Source of the DNA: Cordia subcordata
Lineage: Eukaryota; Streptophyta; Magnoliopsida; Boraginales; Cordiaceae
DNA: 64,000 nt
NCBI GenBank assembly: GCA_028554755.1
Contig: JAPTOF010000002.1
Coordinates: 27,461,001-27,525,000, forward strand
Direction: 5' to 3'
The notes below the pieces were generated by a model, which worked only from the letters and a program-made list of their open reading frames with translations, was not told the origin of the DNA and did no database searches. The position numbers and the translations under genes are program-made. This document shows, in pieces, positions 1-10,971 of the stretch (the first letter of the stretch is position 1; every line of letters begins with the position of its first letter).

Positions 1-30
1 CCAATCTAAACAGACCCTTAACCCAAAAAG
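1..30. repeat. Right end of a T-rich MITE
   Basis: The window opens with CCAATCTAAACAGACCC, the terminal motif that ends the T-rich MITE family seen in full at 34039-34226 (CAATCCAAATAGACCC). The rest of the copy lies left of the window. It sits in the intron just before the first SCD2-like exon. The call rests only on the end motif. Confidence 0.4.
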
Positions 31-1085
31 AAATGGTAAAGTGGTATTATTTGCTTAATAAAGCTGTAATTTATCTAATTATTATTTCCATCAATATTTG
101 TTTATTCCATATTTCAGGAGGAGGTGGTCCTTAAAACGTGTTGGCTTGCACGTTATTGGGGTTTAGCTACCAAGTATGGTAAGTATCATCTCAGAATTAT
201 ATATCCCCTTCTTGTCTCCAGTAATATTTTGAAAGTGGCTCAACTTTTCCCTTATTGCTGAACTTATGGGTTTTAATCATGATAATTATATTTTGATGAT
301 ATCATATTTGTATTTTGTTAATTGCTACTATTAAGTATCTTGTATATCTTAGTTATAGTAATATGAGCAAGGTGAAGGCATTTGAGCAAAGAGAATGGTG
401 CATGGAGCATGAAGATTAAAGTTCTGTGGAGCTTTCTTGAAGATTTAGTATAGTTCTTGTTTCTTAGCTTTTGTCATATTGATCTTAGTACATAAGAAAA
501 TATTATGAGCTCAATAACTTATTGCATTGCATACATACTCATTCAATTTTGCTTATGATTTTTGGATTTTTATACTTGGTCATCTTTCTGATTAACCTAA
601 GTCCATATATCATGTTTAGTATAGTCTCCTACATCTTTATTGTCTTTATAGGAGATCATGTAATTACACTTATGAAATGTCTTTTCATGTAGAAAGTTAA
701 GTCTTGTAGTCCATATTCTTGCGTTATGGAGTTGCATGTACATAGCATTTTCTATTGCGTTGGTATTTGATACATATGTTTATGTATATGTATAAATGTC
801 CATGCTTGCATGAAATCTGCAATAAAAGTGTATTGTCCTATATATAAGCTTTGTATTATAAGTATATGAGCATTCTTGTATAAGATGGATACCTATAGGA
901 TAACACTATTGCATGTAGAACCCTTTTCATGCTCAAAATCTGAAAAAAAATCAAGTTAAGTGATAATTTGAACGTTGCATTTAATGTTTAGATGCTTGGT
1001 CAGTGTTAGCATTTATTGTGATAAGATATTATAAGCACAGGTAGTTGCATTGAGCTTCTAAATTTTGCAGAAAAACATTACCTAT

Positions 1086-2043
1086 TGTTGATTTGATATA
1101 AAATAGCTTTTTGGTAAAAAGTGTATCTACTTTTTAGCTTTTTCTGCAACTACCGGCCTATACAAGCGGTTGATCGGTAGTGTGCTCCGGTAAAAACATA
1201 GAGTATAGTTGCTTTACCGGAACACTTAGGCGGTCGACCGGTAGAGTGTTTCAGTAAGGCCTTTTGCCTTCTAGAACTACCAGAACACCCAGGGGGTCGA
1301 CCAGTAGAGTGTTCCGATAGCCTCTCTGAGTTGTTTTTAAAATTTGACCGTTGCAAGACTTACGTTTTGGGCTTATAAATACATCCCTCTCTTCCCAACT
1401 CAGATGTAACTTGTTCAAAACATCTTTCTAAGCTCTCTAGCGTTCAATATATTTTATCTACTGCAATCTTACTCTATTCGTTGCAATTTTCATTGATTGC
1501 ATATCATTGGCATTTAAGAACAAGTTCTTGAGCTTCATAAATTGCTTATCTATTTTGAGCGACATAGGAATGTTTAAATACCTTTGTACACTTGCTCAAA
1601 AGAGGTTCTTGTATTCTAAACTCTCTACAATCACATTGGGTGTGAGTTTCTTTGCTTTTGGATAGCATAGTTGGGAGGAACATCTCTCAAGAGTGAAGGG
1701 TTGAAATCCTCAAGTATTGGACTAATATTTATGGTCCTTGTGGTGAAGTAAGGGTTATGATCGTTGTTCTACGCTTTTACAACGTACTAAGCAAGAAGCC
1801 GTTTCATTAGTGAAGTTTTCGAAACCCTAAGAGAAGACCCTAAGTAGTGGACTAGGCATTCGGGAGTTCGAACCACTCCAAATCGCTGCGTTTGATACTC
1901 TTAACCCTATACTCTTTATATTTCGAGTATCTACTTTGACTTTTGCATGTGCTTTTACATGAAATAATTGTTAAGAGTTTTAAGTGCTTAATTGTGCCAA
2001 TAATCCAATTCACCCCCCTCTTGGATTCATTTTCTGGGCAACA
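1086..2043 (+). mobile_element. Solo LTR of a Ty1/copia-type retrotransposon
   Basis: The 958-bp element begins TGTTGATTTG and ends GGGCAACA. It is flanked by a perfect 5-bp duplication CCTAT (1081-1085 and 2044-2048). A TATA-like TTATAAAT lies at 1373-1380, and the end carries the C-rich CACCCCCCTCTTGGATT stretch common before the 3' end of long plant copia LTRs. There is no internal region, primer-binding site or second LTR, so it is a solo LTR left by recombination. It lies in the first intron of the SCD2-like pseudogene, in the same orientation. Confidence 0.85.
1150..1322 (+). repeat. Three imperfect ~50-bp repeats inside the solo LTR
   Basis: Three consecutive units each run CTACC(G/A)G..., an internal GGTCGACC-like palindrome, then ...GGTAGAGTGTTCCGGTA. 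Each unit has inverted CTACCGG / CCGGTAG arms and could fold into a hairpin. They lie in the U3-like part of the LTR upstream of its TATA motif, where enhancer repeats are typical of copia LTRs. Confidence 0.6.
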
Positions 2044-2731
2044 CCTATTTATACCTTAACTTCTATATGCCAAGTGTTGGAGCAATGCAGTTCTATTAAG
2101 TTCATTTGTTATCCAAAACCTTCGCTCTTGACTTTCATTTCAAAGCTCTTCCATGTTCAATAAGTTCTTCTATATTTTTCCCTTCCTGTTCAGCATGTCA
2201 TTAGAATTAGTACTTAGGCTTTTTCTTTATTTGATCCACATCATGTTGGTTTTGTAAATTTTCATGGGTTGTTGTTTGTTAAGTTTTTTACTCCTTCGAA
2301 CTTAAATTAACAGCTTCATGTCCCAGTTGGCCTCTTCATATTTGATGTAGTTATATTTGTCATCCTTTTTTATTCAGGCATCCGTGGAGATATTGCTGCC
2401 TCAAAACATGAATACTGGTCATCCTTTGCACCACTTCCTTATGAAATAGTCGTTTCTGCTGGACAAAAGGCTAAGGAAGAAAGTTGGGAGAAAAGTGAGT
2501 AATCATTCCCTCGAGAATTACATAATGCTGATAGAAATAAGTGATTCTCTTTCATGTTATTATTGTCTCTTAACATGGTTAACTGAAATGCATTGGTTAC
2601 AATATGGAGCAGGTGATACCAATTTATAGAGAAGTAAATTGCTTCAGGATTTGAATGATCCCACTAGAGAAGGAAATATAGAAAGCACGCTTTCAATTGA
2701 AATGGGCCTGAAAGAGCTTGCTTCTTTGAAG

Positions 2732-3106
2732 GTGCTTTCTCTAAAATGAGGCATTTTAGTTTTGTTAACACTTACGGTCTTTTGTATTATCTTCATGTTC
2801 TTTGATCTCTTATTGAAGTTTCATATAATTTTCATGTTCTATGATATCTCTTCTGGATGACTTACCATTTCTAAACTTGAACCAGTAGGTAGGAGATGTT
2901 TTAAGTTCTAAAATTGAACCAAAAGGTGGGATATCTCTTATATCAAATTCAGTTATTCCGAGAACTAGTCATATGCTCTGAGATCGATTTTCATTTACAA
3001 CCTTGTACATAGAATTCTCCCTACGGTTCTGCTGATTTGTGTTTTTATTAGTTCTCTCTTAGAATTTCTTTCAGAAGCTCACCACTAAGATTGGAAACAA
3101 AAGTAA
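2732..3106. other. Spacer between two pseudogene remnants
   Basis: No coding block, RNA gene or repeat was recognised here. It separates the last SCD2-like exon from the DUF241 remnant. Confidence 0.5.
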
Positions 3107-3649
3107 ATGATACCGGAGAAGGAAGGTGTTAGGGAGCTCGAATCATCTCTTCGGAGAAGAAAGGTTGCAAAATTAGGCCCAGAAGATGAAGCCAAAGCAT
3201 ATTTGACCTCGAAACGCTTCAGGGATATGAAGAAAATGGAGAAAAATTATACCATGGTAACCAAAGATCACTCAGGCTTGGACTCTTTGTTCAATTTGCT
3301 TCTTGAAATTCAGCAGATAAACATTGTTGTTTTGGGATCAAGTTTCTCATTCATTGTTCAGTGAAAGGCAAGATCAAGGCTAAGTGGTTGGGCTTTGGTA
3401 TCAGAGCTGTTGCAGGCCAAGAAAGTATCATCATGTGAAGGAGAAGTAGAGGTTAATGGAGTTGAGAAGATTGATTCTCAACTGCTGCAGCTGGTTCATG
3501 ACAAGTCAAACGTAGTTGAAATGCAAAATGTGTAGAAACAATTGGAGGTACTAGAGTTGACCATTGAAGAATTAGAGAAGCAGTCGGAAGCAATCTTCAG
3601 GCTCTTACAGAAAACTAGAGTGTCTCTTTTTAATGTTGTAAACCATTAA
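3107..3649 (+). pseudogene. DUF241-family (BPS1-like) protein gene, 3' half, broken
   Basis: One reading frame of 180 codons plus a stop runs from 3107 to the TAA at 3647-3649, interrupted by TGA at 3362-3364 and TAG at 3533-3535. Its pieces resemble the C-terminal part of plant DUF241 proteins. A basic ESSLRRRK segment comes first, then the K-x-MKKMEKN region, then SGWALVSELLQAKK, and finally the closing EELEKQSEAIFRLLQKTRVSLFN... hallmark ending NH. The family is usually encoded by a single exon of roughly 280-300 codons, so about the first third is missing. No start is assigned because the 5' end is lost. Function of the family is poorly known. The recognition is from memory; the two stops are seen directly. 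Confidence 0.65.
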
Positions 3650-4134
3650 ATGTGTGTACAATTTTGTATCAGATAATACATATAGATATTGATAACATAT
3701 ATCATTGACCAATTATATTTATCTCAACTTATTTTCTCTCTTTATCACTTTGTGTATGTCTGCGTGCATGAGCAGCCAGTTTAGGTTAGCCATTGATATT
3801 ATTAGTGCTTTTGTCGATGTTTAAAGCATTGGCAGAGAACAAATAAGAAGGAAGAAGATGTTATTAATGAATGAATTAGTACATGTCTTTTCAATATATA
3901 TAGCAGATTAAACAAGACATGGAGTTGGGAAGGAAATGCAAATCCCTGAGCAAATAAGTGAGCCACTTTAACTTTTGCAACAGCTTGAGCGAAGACCCTA
4001 CATGTTTCTTTGAGCACCAGAAAATAATATTGCGACCTAAGGAAACACAATAGCCTAGACTTCCTCGTGAGTCTAATCGCTTTCACTGTAGGCCCGAAAT
4101 TAAAAGGAACGAAACTGAAAATGGAAGCCATACA
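3650..4134. other. Intergenic, nothing recognised
   Basis: No gene is supported here. A 109-codon open frame on the minus strand has no recognisable domain and resembles chance reading. Confidence 0.4.
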
Positions 4135-4792
4135 TATAGCTTGTTTGGAATAGTCTTATTTAAAATTTGATAAGTATTTTATCTGATAAGTGTCTTATAA
4201 AAAATAAGTGTCTCATACAATAAGATTTATCTGAAATTTGATAAATATTTTATCTGATAAGTGTCTTATAAGAAAGAAGTTTCTGATACAAGACAATTTG
4301 ATTTGTTAGCCGAAATACTGTTATAAGTTATTTTGATATTTTGATAATAATGTAATTAATTTTGACTCATGGTATTTTAATTTTATAATTAAATAATAAA
4401 TTATAAAATATAAATAATGAATTAATTTTTATTTTTAAAAAAATTTTAAATTTTTGAAATTTAAAATTTTTAAAATTTAATTTTTAACATTTTTTAGTTT
4501 TTATTTTTCAAATTTTTAAATTTTTTATTTTAATTTTTTAATCTTTAATTTTTTATTTTTAATTTTTAATATTTAATATTTTTATTTTTAAATTTTTAAA
4601 TTTTTAAATTTTTATTTTTTTAATTGATAAGATATAAGTAACCAAGACCCAACTTATTTTTTATAACTAAAAATAAGGCATCTTATAAAAAGTAGCTTAT
4701 AAGTAACTTATAATAAGCTGATAGCAAATAATCTTTTTTACATAAGTTGTCAAATAAGATAAATGTCTTATAATAAGAACCAAACAAACACA
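4135..4792 (+). mobile_element. AT-rich ~0.65-kb MITE, copy 1
   Basis: The element begins near CTTGTTTGGAATAG and ends near ACCAAACAAACACA. The ends carry short inverted similarity (GTTTGG...CTTAT) and several copies of the motif GATAAGTGTCTTATAA. The middle 200 bp is almost pure A/T with runs of AAATTTTTAAA. The same structure occurs in the opposite orientation at 45187-45837, including the shared internal block around ATTTTGACTCATGG. It has no coding capacity, so it is a non-autonomous DNA element. The superfamily is not clear and no clean target duplication was found. Confidence 0.7.
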
Positions 4793-6397
4793 TCAATAGT
4801 CCCTTTAACAAAACTCAAAATCCGCTCGAGTTGTAAACATAAAGTATTAAAATTGTGAATATGTGTGTCACATATTGTGAATCAAAAGTATTAAAATTGT
4901 GAATATATAATATGAAATATGTAAATAATTAAAAATTGTGCACTATAGTATAAAAATTGTGATCATAGTATAAAAATTATGTACATGTAGTTGTAAATAA
5001 TTTAAAAAAATATTGAAATAATTAAAAATATTAAAATTGTGAACATATAATTTGAAATTTGTAAACAAATAAGAACTATGAATATATAGTATAATAAATG
5101 TGAATGTATGGTTTAAACTCAAATGTTCAAAAAAATAATAATTATATATTTATAGGTATTAAATTATATGTTCATAAAAAAATTACTAAAATTTCACAAA
5201 TTCAAAACTAAATTTTTATAAAATAATAAATATATATTCACAACTTTTAAATTATATATTCACAAAACAAATTATTTATTCACAAAACAAATTTTAAATT
5301 ATATGCTCACAAACTATAAACACGATATTCACGAAACGTGAACGATATGTTCACACCTTACAAACTCCAAATTCACAAATTCCAAACCTAACAAATATTA
5401 ACATTTACATCATTTTTCTCATCATCATCTTCTACTACAGGCAGAGGTGGATTTATCATCATTCCTTCTACAAAGCTTTGCCACAATGTCAGCTAGACCA
5501 TTCATCGAACACTTGATTAGCGAGACAAAAATAATAGAGCCATGAGCAACAAGCAAACATCTGATTTTGCCAGCAGTAGATCCAATACGCCAGTCCTCGT
5601 AATTACAACAAGAACCATCCACATGCATTCCCATATCGTTTTTTCACCAGATTATGAAACAATCCAACAGCAAAACTTGATACACCAAAAAAAAAAAAAT
5701 CGAACAAACATGAATAAAATCCCGCAATGAAACCAAATTTATAATTATATAAAATGAAAATTTTGTCAATGAACTGCAATTTCTCTTCTGATTTGAGCCT
5801 TGAGCCTTAGAAAATTAGTTGGGAGCTGAACAATGGTGAAGAGCTTGAGGTCATCAATGGCGAACTGCGTATGGTAGCTCTAAACACCACGTGGAACATA
5901 CCAATCAAATGGAGATGGTTTGGGGAAGCTTTTAGTGTTGATGGCGCAAGCTATCTTCAATGAAAAAGGCGCTGGTGTATTGATGAAGACGATGGTGGCG
6001 AGGTGATAATTTGGTGCGGCGCCGGTGTTAATTTGTTCGTTGTTGTTTTTTTTTTTTTTGGGGATTGAGCTTGTGCGTGTTTTACACGCGAGGGGAGGCG
6101 CCTCATTCTCTTGTGGTGCACTGTTCTCCGGGTATATGGTATAGGTACCGTGTTCATCTAATTTCTAATAATCCAAAATTACCAGGGTACTTTTTATTTT
6201 ACCATGCAAAATTATGGAACAAATTAAATGTCAAATTGCATTTTGAAGTATATGAAATTGTAAAATGAGAGTGCTACATTTGTGCGATGGTCAATACCTC
6301 AGCACCATTACTGGACCAAATCTGTGTCTTTCCAAAGGTCAAACTCAATTTTTTTCCTTTTTCTTCACTTTCTTTTCTTTTGGTTGGAAGAACTTTA
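4793..6397. other. AT-rich intergenic DNA with degenerate repeats
   Basis: 4830-5400 is a degenerate repeat built on TTGTGAA and TTCACAAA with ATAATTTAAA spacers. From 5400 to 6397 the sequence is more balanced but shows no supported gene; its open frames are short and unlike known families. Decayed transposon DNA is the likeliest source. Confidence 0.4.
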
Positions 6398-6580
6398 CAC
6401 TACAAAAAATTTGAGAATAGACAGCAATTTTTGAAACCCTCCGCCTACAATTGTATAGGTGACTGTTTTGCTGAACCATCGCTAATTGTAAACATAAGTG
6501 GCAATTTTTTATAAAATCCCGTCATCAATTGTAGTTATACGTGGCGATTTTCATTAACCGCTGCTCACAATGAAAATATT
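6398..6580 (+). mobile_element. CACTA (En/Spm) transposon end fragment
   Basis: The block starts CACTACAAAAAA, the hallmark 5' terminus of plant CACTA elements, preceded by TTA as a possible 3-bp target duplication. Subterminal short repeats of the GTGGC(A/G)ATTTT type follow, as is normal for CACTA ends. No matching right terminus or transposase was found, so this is one stranded end. Confidence 0.5.
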
Positions 6581-6905
6581 TTATTTTTTTGAGATGAAAA
6601 ATGCATACAAGCAAGGGCGGAAGATTTCTACTGAGCCCTCTGAAGACCATTATTATACACCACATAACAGTCGAACCAGTGTGCATAGATGCAGTGACTA
6701 GGGCTCACGCACCATGCTACTTGGAATCAAGTTAGACAATATTATCTCGCATGTCCACCAACTTGCAAAATTCATCACATGCACCTCTATTACACACACA
6801 CACACTTTCTTCGAGGGCTTTCTAGTTTCATGCACATTATATATTTGCTTGTTTAATTGCCTCTTCTTACTTACTTTAATTTTCTGTTCAAAGTCTGCAG
6901 ATAAT
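6581..6905. other. Intergenic, nothing recognised
   Basis: No feature was recognised apart from the first copy of a ~44-bp direct repeat (about 6877-6905) that continues after the neighbouring hAT-like element. Confidence 0.4.
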
Positions 6906-7543
6906 TAGGAATGACAATGGGATGAATATCCTACTTATGAAGGAATCTTAAACCCGTTACTCGGGTAGCATCTTGATTGCCATTTCCATCCCAAACCCAA
7001 ATAAAAATTAAATGGTAATTCTATTCTTGGAACGTCCCAAGCCCGGTAAAAAAATTAAAATTTAAATAAAAATTTTTAACAAGAAACGTGTTCAACTTGA
7101 ATTCAATATATGTTCTCAACCCCTAGAACCCAAATTAAATCACTAAATTTTAAAAACTAACCATTTAAATAAATTTGCTATTTTTGCCCCAAAAAATGAT
7201 TAAAATGATAAAATTTTAAAAAGTAAAAAGTTGAGGGTTTAAACCTTACTACTAGTAGAAAGTAACAATTTTCTCTTAATTTTTAATGTATAATACATAC
7301 TTAAAACTATAATTAATTAATAAATGTAAAAGATCTCTATATGTATATATGTGTGTATATATATAAAATCGGGTTTGAGAATGCAGGTACCGGGAAGTCG
7401 ATCCCAGTTCCGTCCCAAATCCTAATGCTTATCTTTAATCGTTTCAGATTCGTCCCGAATTTTAACGAGACTGATTTTTATTAGATTTTAATCGAATCAG
7501 TCGATATTGGTACCCTAAGTCATTCGTCCTATTGCTATTCTTA
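6906..7543. mobile_element. hAT-like non-autonomous element
   Basis: The 638-bp element has inverted ends TAGGAATGACAATGGGAT and (read inward from the right) TAAGAATAGCAATAGGAC. It is flanked by CAGATAAT (6898-6905) and CATATAAT (7544-7551), an 8-bp duplication with one mismatch, as expected for hAT transposition. The interior shows the TCCCAAACCC / GGGTTTGAGA motifs typical of this plant MITE class. It has no coding capacity. It landed inside a tandem duplication. Confidence 0.75.
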
Positions 7544-7551
7544 CATATAAT

Positions 7552-8499
7552 TAAGAGCAATTTAGTTTTCTGTTCAAAGTCTCCACATAATTAAGAGCTT
7601 TGGATCAAGAACTCTCTGTTGGGCCTATTTTCCAGACAATTAATTCACTGTTTCACCAACCATGCATAAAACAGAATTAAATAATAAAAAGTAAATATAT
7701 GCCCCCTTTCTATTCTTTGTGTAATCCATAGATACACTCAACAGATTGGTTGGTAACAACAGATTGGTAGGTAAGATGAAGAGTACTATACTGCTTCAGC
7801 TAGTGGTCACACAGGAAGATTTTTTGAGATATTTTTGGTGAAGAAACATGTGGAGTTAAACTTGGCCCGGTCTTTTTCACAATTCATCTGCATATTCTCA
7901 CTTAATCGGGCAACGTAAATTTTCTTCACAATTTTGAATTTCTCATAACAGTATAATCAAATAATTTGTTATTAGAGTACAGTGCAAGTTATTTCTCAAT
8001 GATTTATTAAATTACTGATTATTCTCTGTATTTTAAATTTACCACGTTATTATCTTTTTATACTTTTCGAAAGGTGATATGTTACATTTTGTGATTAATC
8101 TAATTTGCTAATTACCCATGCCTTTGTGTAGTTATCTGATTATTCTCTTATATTTTTAAAACTTACTACATTATTCTTTTGTATTTTCTAAAAAATGGCA
8201 GAATTATTATTTTTTTATGTTATTACCTAATCCTCGTTAGCTAAAAATAAGGGTATTTTGTAGAGATACATAATATTTTATAAGTTTTAATGTTCATAAA
8301 TGTGAAAAAAGGTGCTTATGATCCACAATAAGTTTATTTGAATGAAAAACATTAAGGTAGGAGAATATGCACCATCTTTTAAAAAACACAGGAGTCTTAT
8401 GCAAGTTCTATAACATAAGAGATAACAAATTAATTTGACAAACCACAAAGAAATAACATGTATTTTACCTTTTGTCATTATTAATTCTTTCTTATAACA
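7552..8499. other. Intergenic, nothing recognised
   Basis: AT-rich sequence. The second copy of the split 44-bp repeat (TTTTCTGTTCAAAGTCT) is at about 7566-7600; nothing else was recognised. Confidence 0.4.
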
Positions 8500-8511
8500 T
8501 GTTGTTACGAC

Positions 8512-8658
8512 AAAAGGCGAGGATGTAGCTTAATGGTAGTACTTCTTACTCGAGACCTCACTTGACACCTATAAGTCTCAAGTTCGAATCATCAATGGAG
8601 GTAAATGAAAAATTACTATCGATCCTCTTTTTTATAAAAAAAAAAAAGAAAGAAAAAA
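8512..8658 (+). mobile_element. tRNA-derived SINE
   Basis: The 147-bp element has a tRNA-like head with an A-box-like GTAGCTTAATGGTAGTAC near 8525 and a B-box-like AGTTCGAATC at 8581-8590. It ends in an A-rich tail. It is bracketed by TGTTGTTACGAC (8500-8511) and TGTCGTTACGAC (8659-8670), a 12-bp target duplication with one mismatch. The layout (RNA polymerase III promoter, A-tail, variable target duplication) defines a plant SINE moved by LINE machinery. Confidence 0.85.
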
Positions 8659-8670
8659 TGTCGTTACGAC

Positions 8671-10130
8671 GTAATCTAAAGAAACACGAGATAGGCATCC
8701 CAGGGAACTGGTTCATTTTTCCTTTCTTCTCTTTCTATGGTCAAAAATCAGAAGTTCAGAACGGAATATCATTCTCTCTTCAGCTAGGCATGTGAATTTG
8801 ATCCAAAAGTGAAGATCAAGTTGGAGTTGAGCACGTCAGGGATGACTTCACCTGGCGGAAGTGTGGCTGAAAATGACTCAATGTGCGCCTCGCAACGTTC
8901 ACAGCTCGGACGTATTTCAACATGTTCATGTGATGGATGATCGGAAGACTTCAAATGTTTCACATGCATGTTTTATCTGTACCACTATCCACTAAAAACT
9001 TGGACCCACATGTTGTGGTAGTAATAGTAGTACTCTTCTGCTAACGAACAAAATTTGGGGCATCGAAAAACATGATTCACTACTTAAAGAGAAACAAAAT
9101 TTGATAATTATAATCTAATTATATAAATAATTTACAGTCATATATATATATATTGTTAAACTCTCTACTTCAGACAATTGAACTTAGAATCTCACACCTA
9201 AAAAAGATAGTCTTAATCTTTTGAGTTATTTCTTAATTCTGTATATGTATTTATGTATGTATATGTGTGTGTGTATATATATATATATATATGTATGTAT
9301 ATATGCCGCTCATGTAATTAGCCTTAAAACTTCAACAAAAGCAATTTGATTATGTTAATCTATGCTCGTATGTCGTGTATATCTTTTTGTACGTAAACTG
9401 TGCACACTCTTGGTTGATGTTGCATACTTGCTAGCTGGAAAATGGTTGTGTCTTATTAACTGTTAATATTTACATGTAAAACAATATATAAAATGGTTGG
9501 CAGAAAAGGGAGAGCAAGGACATGAAAGGGTGACAGAAAACGAGACCCTCGTGACAGCATCTAATCTGAGTCTTGGAAAAAGAACGATATACAACGATAC
9601 TCTCGTGACAACATTTAATCTTTTAAGTCTTTAAAAAAAAAAAAAACGTGGTAGTACTTGAAAGCGGACAAGAGACAAGAAATCAAATGAAAGGCAAATC
9701 AGATAAAAGTTAAGGTAGGCAAATGCGGTTTTAAGTGATATCCAAGGAAATCAGGAAAAAGTTGAAATTAAGTAGGTCAGTGCGGTTCAAGTTGTCAAGA
9801 TATCAATCAATGCAAGATTATCATCAAAGATAGACACTAAAACAGTCCTCAGGTGAGCCATTAATTACAATATGACATGCATGAAAGCGCAAAATAAGAA
9901 GAAGAAATGTGTCAAAGATAGAATCGAATAATTTTAATATGAAATTTTCTGCTAATTGTATCTTGATACTACTTGACTGAGCTCGAATGGAGATAGGCAA
10001 AGTCAAAATTAAATATTCTCTAAGGTATAATGTATAAGCAAAATTTATAATTATAGTAAAACAATCAGAAATATCAAATATAACTATGTATTCATATTTT
10101 ATTGTTTTCGTTATGAGCTAATCTGCTAAG
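8671..10130. other. Intergenic, nothing but simple repeats
   Basis: A compound TATG/TG/TA microsatellite lies at 9241-9306. The pair CTCGTGACA...CAT(C)TAATCT at about 9548 and 9602 is a short local duplication. No gene was recognised. Confidence 0.4.
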
Positions 10131-10327
10131 AGCCTGTTTGAATTAATTTTTTTTTAAAGAAAAAAAAGTACATTTTCTTTTGTGATAATTATTTAAAGAG
10201 TTGAAACTCTAAAAATTTCAAATATAATTTTTTTAAATAAAAATTTTTAATTTCTCAAAAAATTATTTTCTTTTGAATATTTTTTTTTGAAAAAATATTT
10301 TTAAAAACAACCAATCTAACTGAATCC
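10131..10327. mobile_element. T-rich MITE, copy A
   Basis: The ~197-bp element begins GCCTGTTTGAATTAA and ends ACCAATCTAACTGAATCC, with long T-runs on the left arm and A-rich and T-rich runs on the right. It belongs with the copies at 14935, 18294, 22535 and 34039. It has no coding capacity. Confidence 0.55.
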
Positions 10328-10971
10328 TAAATCCGACAAACATCGATCACACTAACAACTGTACTTCAGCTTGTACGGCCTAATTTGTGCCTTGTAGAAA
10401 AATTTCTTAGTCAAAACCTACTCTTGTTTTCTTTGATTTTTCTTCTTTCGGGTCTCTTGCTTAAGATGCATGGCTCCTGAATATATGCTAGCTGCCGTTT
10501 AGGAGTCGAGGGATAATTTTTCTTTTTAACCTTATTTTTTTGAATACTTTTAAAATTAACCCAGTTTTTAAAGAGTTTGCAAAAATAGACTTTTTGAATT
10601 TTTGAAATTCAAATTTGAACTTGAATTCCGAAAATTAGAATTCGAACTTCAAAAGTTCGATTATGTTTTTTTTTCCCGTTCAAAAAATAAATTTTAAACA
10701 AAAAAATACGATTTCAAACTTCGAAAGTTTGATTTCGAACTTTCGAAGTTCAAAACCAAACTTTCAAACTTCGAAAGTTGGCTTACATGTAATAATATCT
10801 AATTTTTTGTTAGTTATTTTAGAAACCATGTTTAGAAATATCTATTTGTATATTATTATAAATGAGAGTTAATGCCAAATTGATCAATGCAACTTATGAT
10901 TATGTCATATAATTTTTTTCTAGGAGATTTGCCGCATTAAATAATTTGTTAATCTAATATTTTATTCCCTA

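Larger units (their letters stand above)
118..2731 (+). pseudogene. SCD2-like coiled-coil protein gene fragment (broken)
   Basis: Three exon-like blocks can be read: 118-178, 2378-2494 and 2613-2731. Each is bounded by AG and GT splice signals and the phases agree across the joins. Their translations ([32 protein letters not shown] then [11 protein letters not shown], and [20 protein letters not shown]) match, from memory, the conserved C-terminal half of plant STOMATAL CYTOKINESIS DEFECTIVE 2, a coiled-coil protein of clathrin-linked trafficking and cytokinesis. The third block has an in-frame TAG at 2627-2629. The family's next segment (VEDAVVLALAQ) is not found downstream, where a DUF241 remnant begins instead. 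The first intron is swollen by a solo LTR. The N-terminal exons, if any, lie left of the window. This is a truncated pseudogene rather than a working gene. Family identity is fairly certain; loss of function is inferred from the stop and the missing 3' exons. Confidence 0.75.

Noticed and set aside
3802..4131. 109-codon open frame on the minus strand
   Set aside because: No recognisable domain, no splice or promoter context; looks like chance.
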